Assembly: GCA_047967505.1 (NCBI GenBank) | Contig: CM106538.1 | DNA length: 64,000 bases | Source: Dipteris shenzhenensis | Taxonomy: Eukaryota > Polypodiophyta > Polypodiopsida > Gleicheniales | Reading direction: 5' to 3' (one strand) | Shown here: positions 61,836 to 64,000 of the stretch, piece by piece | Layout of the letters: each line of letters begins with the position of its first letter | Position numbering within the stretch: the first letter of the stretch is position 1 | The notes under the pieces: model-generated | What the model saw: only the letters and a program-made list of their open reading frames with translations | Told to the model about the DNA's origin: nothing | Database searches by the model: none | Translations under genes and position numbers: made by a program

Positions 61836-64000
61836 AAGCAGCCATGGAAATCTGTGTGGCTGTACATTAACAGATTTCAGCCTGACATAGTGGCATTACA
61901 AGAGCACAACCAGCATATTTATGCAGGCAAGACAGGACACTACTGTGGGTATGACATTTTCTATGCTGGGGAGCACTCTTTCTCAGGGGTTGTCCTTCTG
62001 ATCAAACATGAGCTTCAACCAGTCATTGCATTAAATGACAACAAAGGCAGATGACTTGTTCTCCAATGCATTATAAGAGGAGAGGTGTTTGAATTTGCTT
62101 CAGTTTATGCACCTCAGTCATCTCGAGACAGAACTGTAATTTGGGATGCTATGCAACAATACCCGTGGAGATCTCATGCCTACATATGTGGGGATTTCAA
62201 TAATGCTCCACAACAGGGAGACAACACTTCCAGCCACGATCATATGTTATCTCCTGAAAGGCATGCCTGGTCTCAACTACTTTTGCATTTGGATCTAGTT
62301 GACCTCTGGAAGGAATTGCAGCCTCTGTCACCGGGCTACACTTTTCAACATAATGCTCTTTCCGCTTATAAGGCACGACTGGATCGTTGGTATAGTGTTG
62401 CTCCACAACAAAATGGGGATTTCGCATGCAAAATGTGGATTGACTATGCCTTTGTGCATTCAGATCATGCACCACTATGGCTGCGGTTATCTTTTCATAA
62501 GATGCCAGATGATAGATTGCCACAAAGGCGACATCTAATCATCAACAACAGTTATTTGCAACATGCTGAATTCAAGGCAATGGTTACTGAAGCAGCTCAT
62601 TGTCTTTCATCTAACAACCATCTTCATGTTGATGATGCCTGGGCTTCTTTTATTTCTAAAATGCAAATGGTGATTAGAGCTTATGGCAAGTCTTACATGA
62701 AGACTCTGAGGGAAACCATTGCTCAGGCCAAGTCTACTTGTCAAGACCTCACTGAACTCAGTCATCATCGTTCGTTGTCCATGCATGAGCAAACCACATT
62801 ATGTCAGGCCAGACATTGTCTTAAACTAAATGATCACAGGAAACTGGCAAAATGGGAGACTAGAGCAAGACAAAGAGCCTTCACAGATAAAGGTTGCTCT
62901 TCCAAAGAATTTTTCAAGAGTTTGCATCAGAGGAGAATCCAAACAGAAATTTGCAGAGTGCTAATGCCTGATGGATCATGGACTACTTCACGGTCACAGC
63001 TTGCCTCTGTTTGTGTGCATCACTTCTCTCAGCAATTTGGCTCTGTAGCTCCTCCCTCGCAACAGGTTTTGCTTGCACGAAATTTACTGTTGCAAAATGT
63101 TTCTCCAATCATTTCCCCTACTCAAGCTTTGGAATTGGAGGAACCTTTTACTGAGAGGGAACTGTCAGATGCCATCAAATCATGCGGCAGATGGAAATCC
63201 TTTGGATGGGATGGCTTGACAGTCGAGTTTTTTCTAGCTAACTGGCCTATTTTGAAGCATCCATTACTATCTATGGTGAATGCTGCATGGCAACATCAGA
63301 AAATGCCAGACACATGGAAGAGAGGTCTTGTTAAACTCCTTCCTAAAAAACAAATTTGTGAGTCTTTGGCAGACTGGAGACCTATCACTCTTATGCCCGT
63401 AATTTACAAAGTCACTACCAAAATGATTGTTGCTCGGCTAAAGGGCTTTTTACATGATGGGTTGCATCCTGCGCAATATGGCTTTGTCCCGCGTAGGCAT
63501 ATCACCGATAACATTGCTAATGCCTACATTGGAATTGAATATGCCAAATACACACAGCAGGATGTTTTGTTATTGCAAGTTGATATTGCCAAAGCTTTTG
63601 ATACAGTTCAGTGGGATTTTATTTCATCGACTATGCAGGCTTTGGGTTTTGGCACAAAAATGCAGCAACTCATTAATTGGCTATATCAAGATAGTGAAGC
63701 TGCCTGCATACTTTCAGGAGATATTTCTCCATCATGGACTCTTGCTTGCTCTGTCAGACAAGGATGTCCATTGAGTGCTTTACTTTTTGCCATAGCCACT
63801 CATCCACTGCTTCAATATCTGGATCACCTCTTGGACACTGACCAGCTGCACGGTTTGGAGATCCTTGGCAGTCGCAGCATGATTGCTCAAGCATATGCTG
63901 ATGATTCATTCTTTACTCCAAAAAATAATCGGGCTGATCTGTCCATGATCATGCATGCTCTTTCTACATATGGTTTGGCTGCTGGCCTTCGGGTAAATTT
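61836..64000 (+). mobile_element. LINE-E, 5'-truncated L1-type LINE running off the window
   Basis: The element starts inside the endonuclease, directly after the TG repeat, and continues past the right edge. One in-frame TGA at 62052-62054 is the only stop in about 2.16 kb, so the copy is young or recently active. It is sense with respect to the GEX2-like gene. Confidence 0.9.
62055..64000 (+). CDS. LINE-E ORF2: endonuclease and reverse transcriptase (partial)
   Basis: The frame is open from the TGA to the window edge (648 codons). Before the stop come PDIVALQEHNQHIY (catalytic Glu) and SFSGVVLLIKHEL. After it come EFASVYAPQSS, AYICGDFNNAPQQ and HSDHAPLWLRLS (SDH). RT follows: FTERELSDAIKSCGRWKSFG, WDGLTVEFFLANWP, DWRPITLMPVIYKVTTKM, LLLQVDIAKAFDTVQWDF, SVRQGCPLSALLFAIATHP and IAQAYADDSFFTP (YADD). 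It lacks the endonuclease N-terminus and its C-terminus lies outside. The TGA follows NKGR where a Trp codon (TGG) would be expected. Confidence 0.9.

Noticed and set aside
1-64000. CRISPR array, operons or other prokaryotic features
   Set aside because: Spliced exons, LTR and non-LTR retrotransposons and chromodomain integrase show plant nuclear DNA; no regularly spaced repeat-spacer pattern exists.

Overview
Eukaryotic nuclear DNA from a land plant. The window holds one spliced host gene whose introns and downstream flank are packed with plant-type retrotransposons: Ty3 chromovirus, Ty1/copia and several LINEs with DUF4283-like, zinc-knuckle or zf-RVT parts. Tiny introns beside introns of 5 to 15 kb, together with deep TE nesting, suggest a large, repeat-rich genome such as a fern or another seed-free plant. 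That placement is an inference and I cannot name the species.

Layout. 1-6.5 kb: a solo LTR with target-site duplication (556-1636), an eroded LINE endonuclease piece (2.4-3.4 kb), unassigned DNA, then two tandem-repeat arrays just upstream of the gene. 6.56-40.69 kb (+): a GEX2-like gene built from filamin/Ig-type repeats. I can place 12 exons: a signal-peptide exon, a Cys-rich exon and ten single-repeat exons. All introns are phase 1 and every internal exon is a multiple of three, so the reading frame runs unbroken through 4,006 coding bases. No terminal exon is visible. Intron 5 carries LINE-D copies and a CACTA scrap. Intron 8 carries a 6.4-kb Ty3 element with TSD ATGTT and an inverted gag block. 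Intron 9 carries LINE-A', a LINE-B tail, a long LINE-C and smaller pieces.

41.0-60.2 kb is a three-level nest on the minus strand. A truncated copia element (H) is split by an LTR element (F, 41415-59360, TSD AAACA). F is in turn split by a LINE-B 3' fragment in one LTR, a full-length LINE-A at the equivalent (GA)n tract of the other LTR, a gag-only LTR element (F') and a copia element (G). 60.2-64 kb holds more LINE debris, a long polypyrimidine tract and a nearly open LINE-E that runs off the right edge.

The only host gene I can support is the GEX2-like gene. In Arabidopsis, GEX2 is a sperm surface protein with filamin-like domains that acts in gamete attachment; I infer the same class of role here. 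The most unusual signals are: the strictly modular phase-1 exon architecture; two unlike LINEs inserted at the same microsatellite in both LTRs of one element; a LINE whose ORF1 and ORF2 share one frame across a TGA-C stop with no AUG before the endonuclease; and a Ty3 element with young LTRs but an inverted gag and multiply frameshifted pol.
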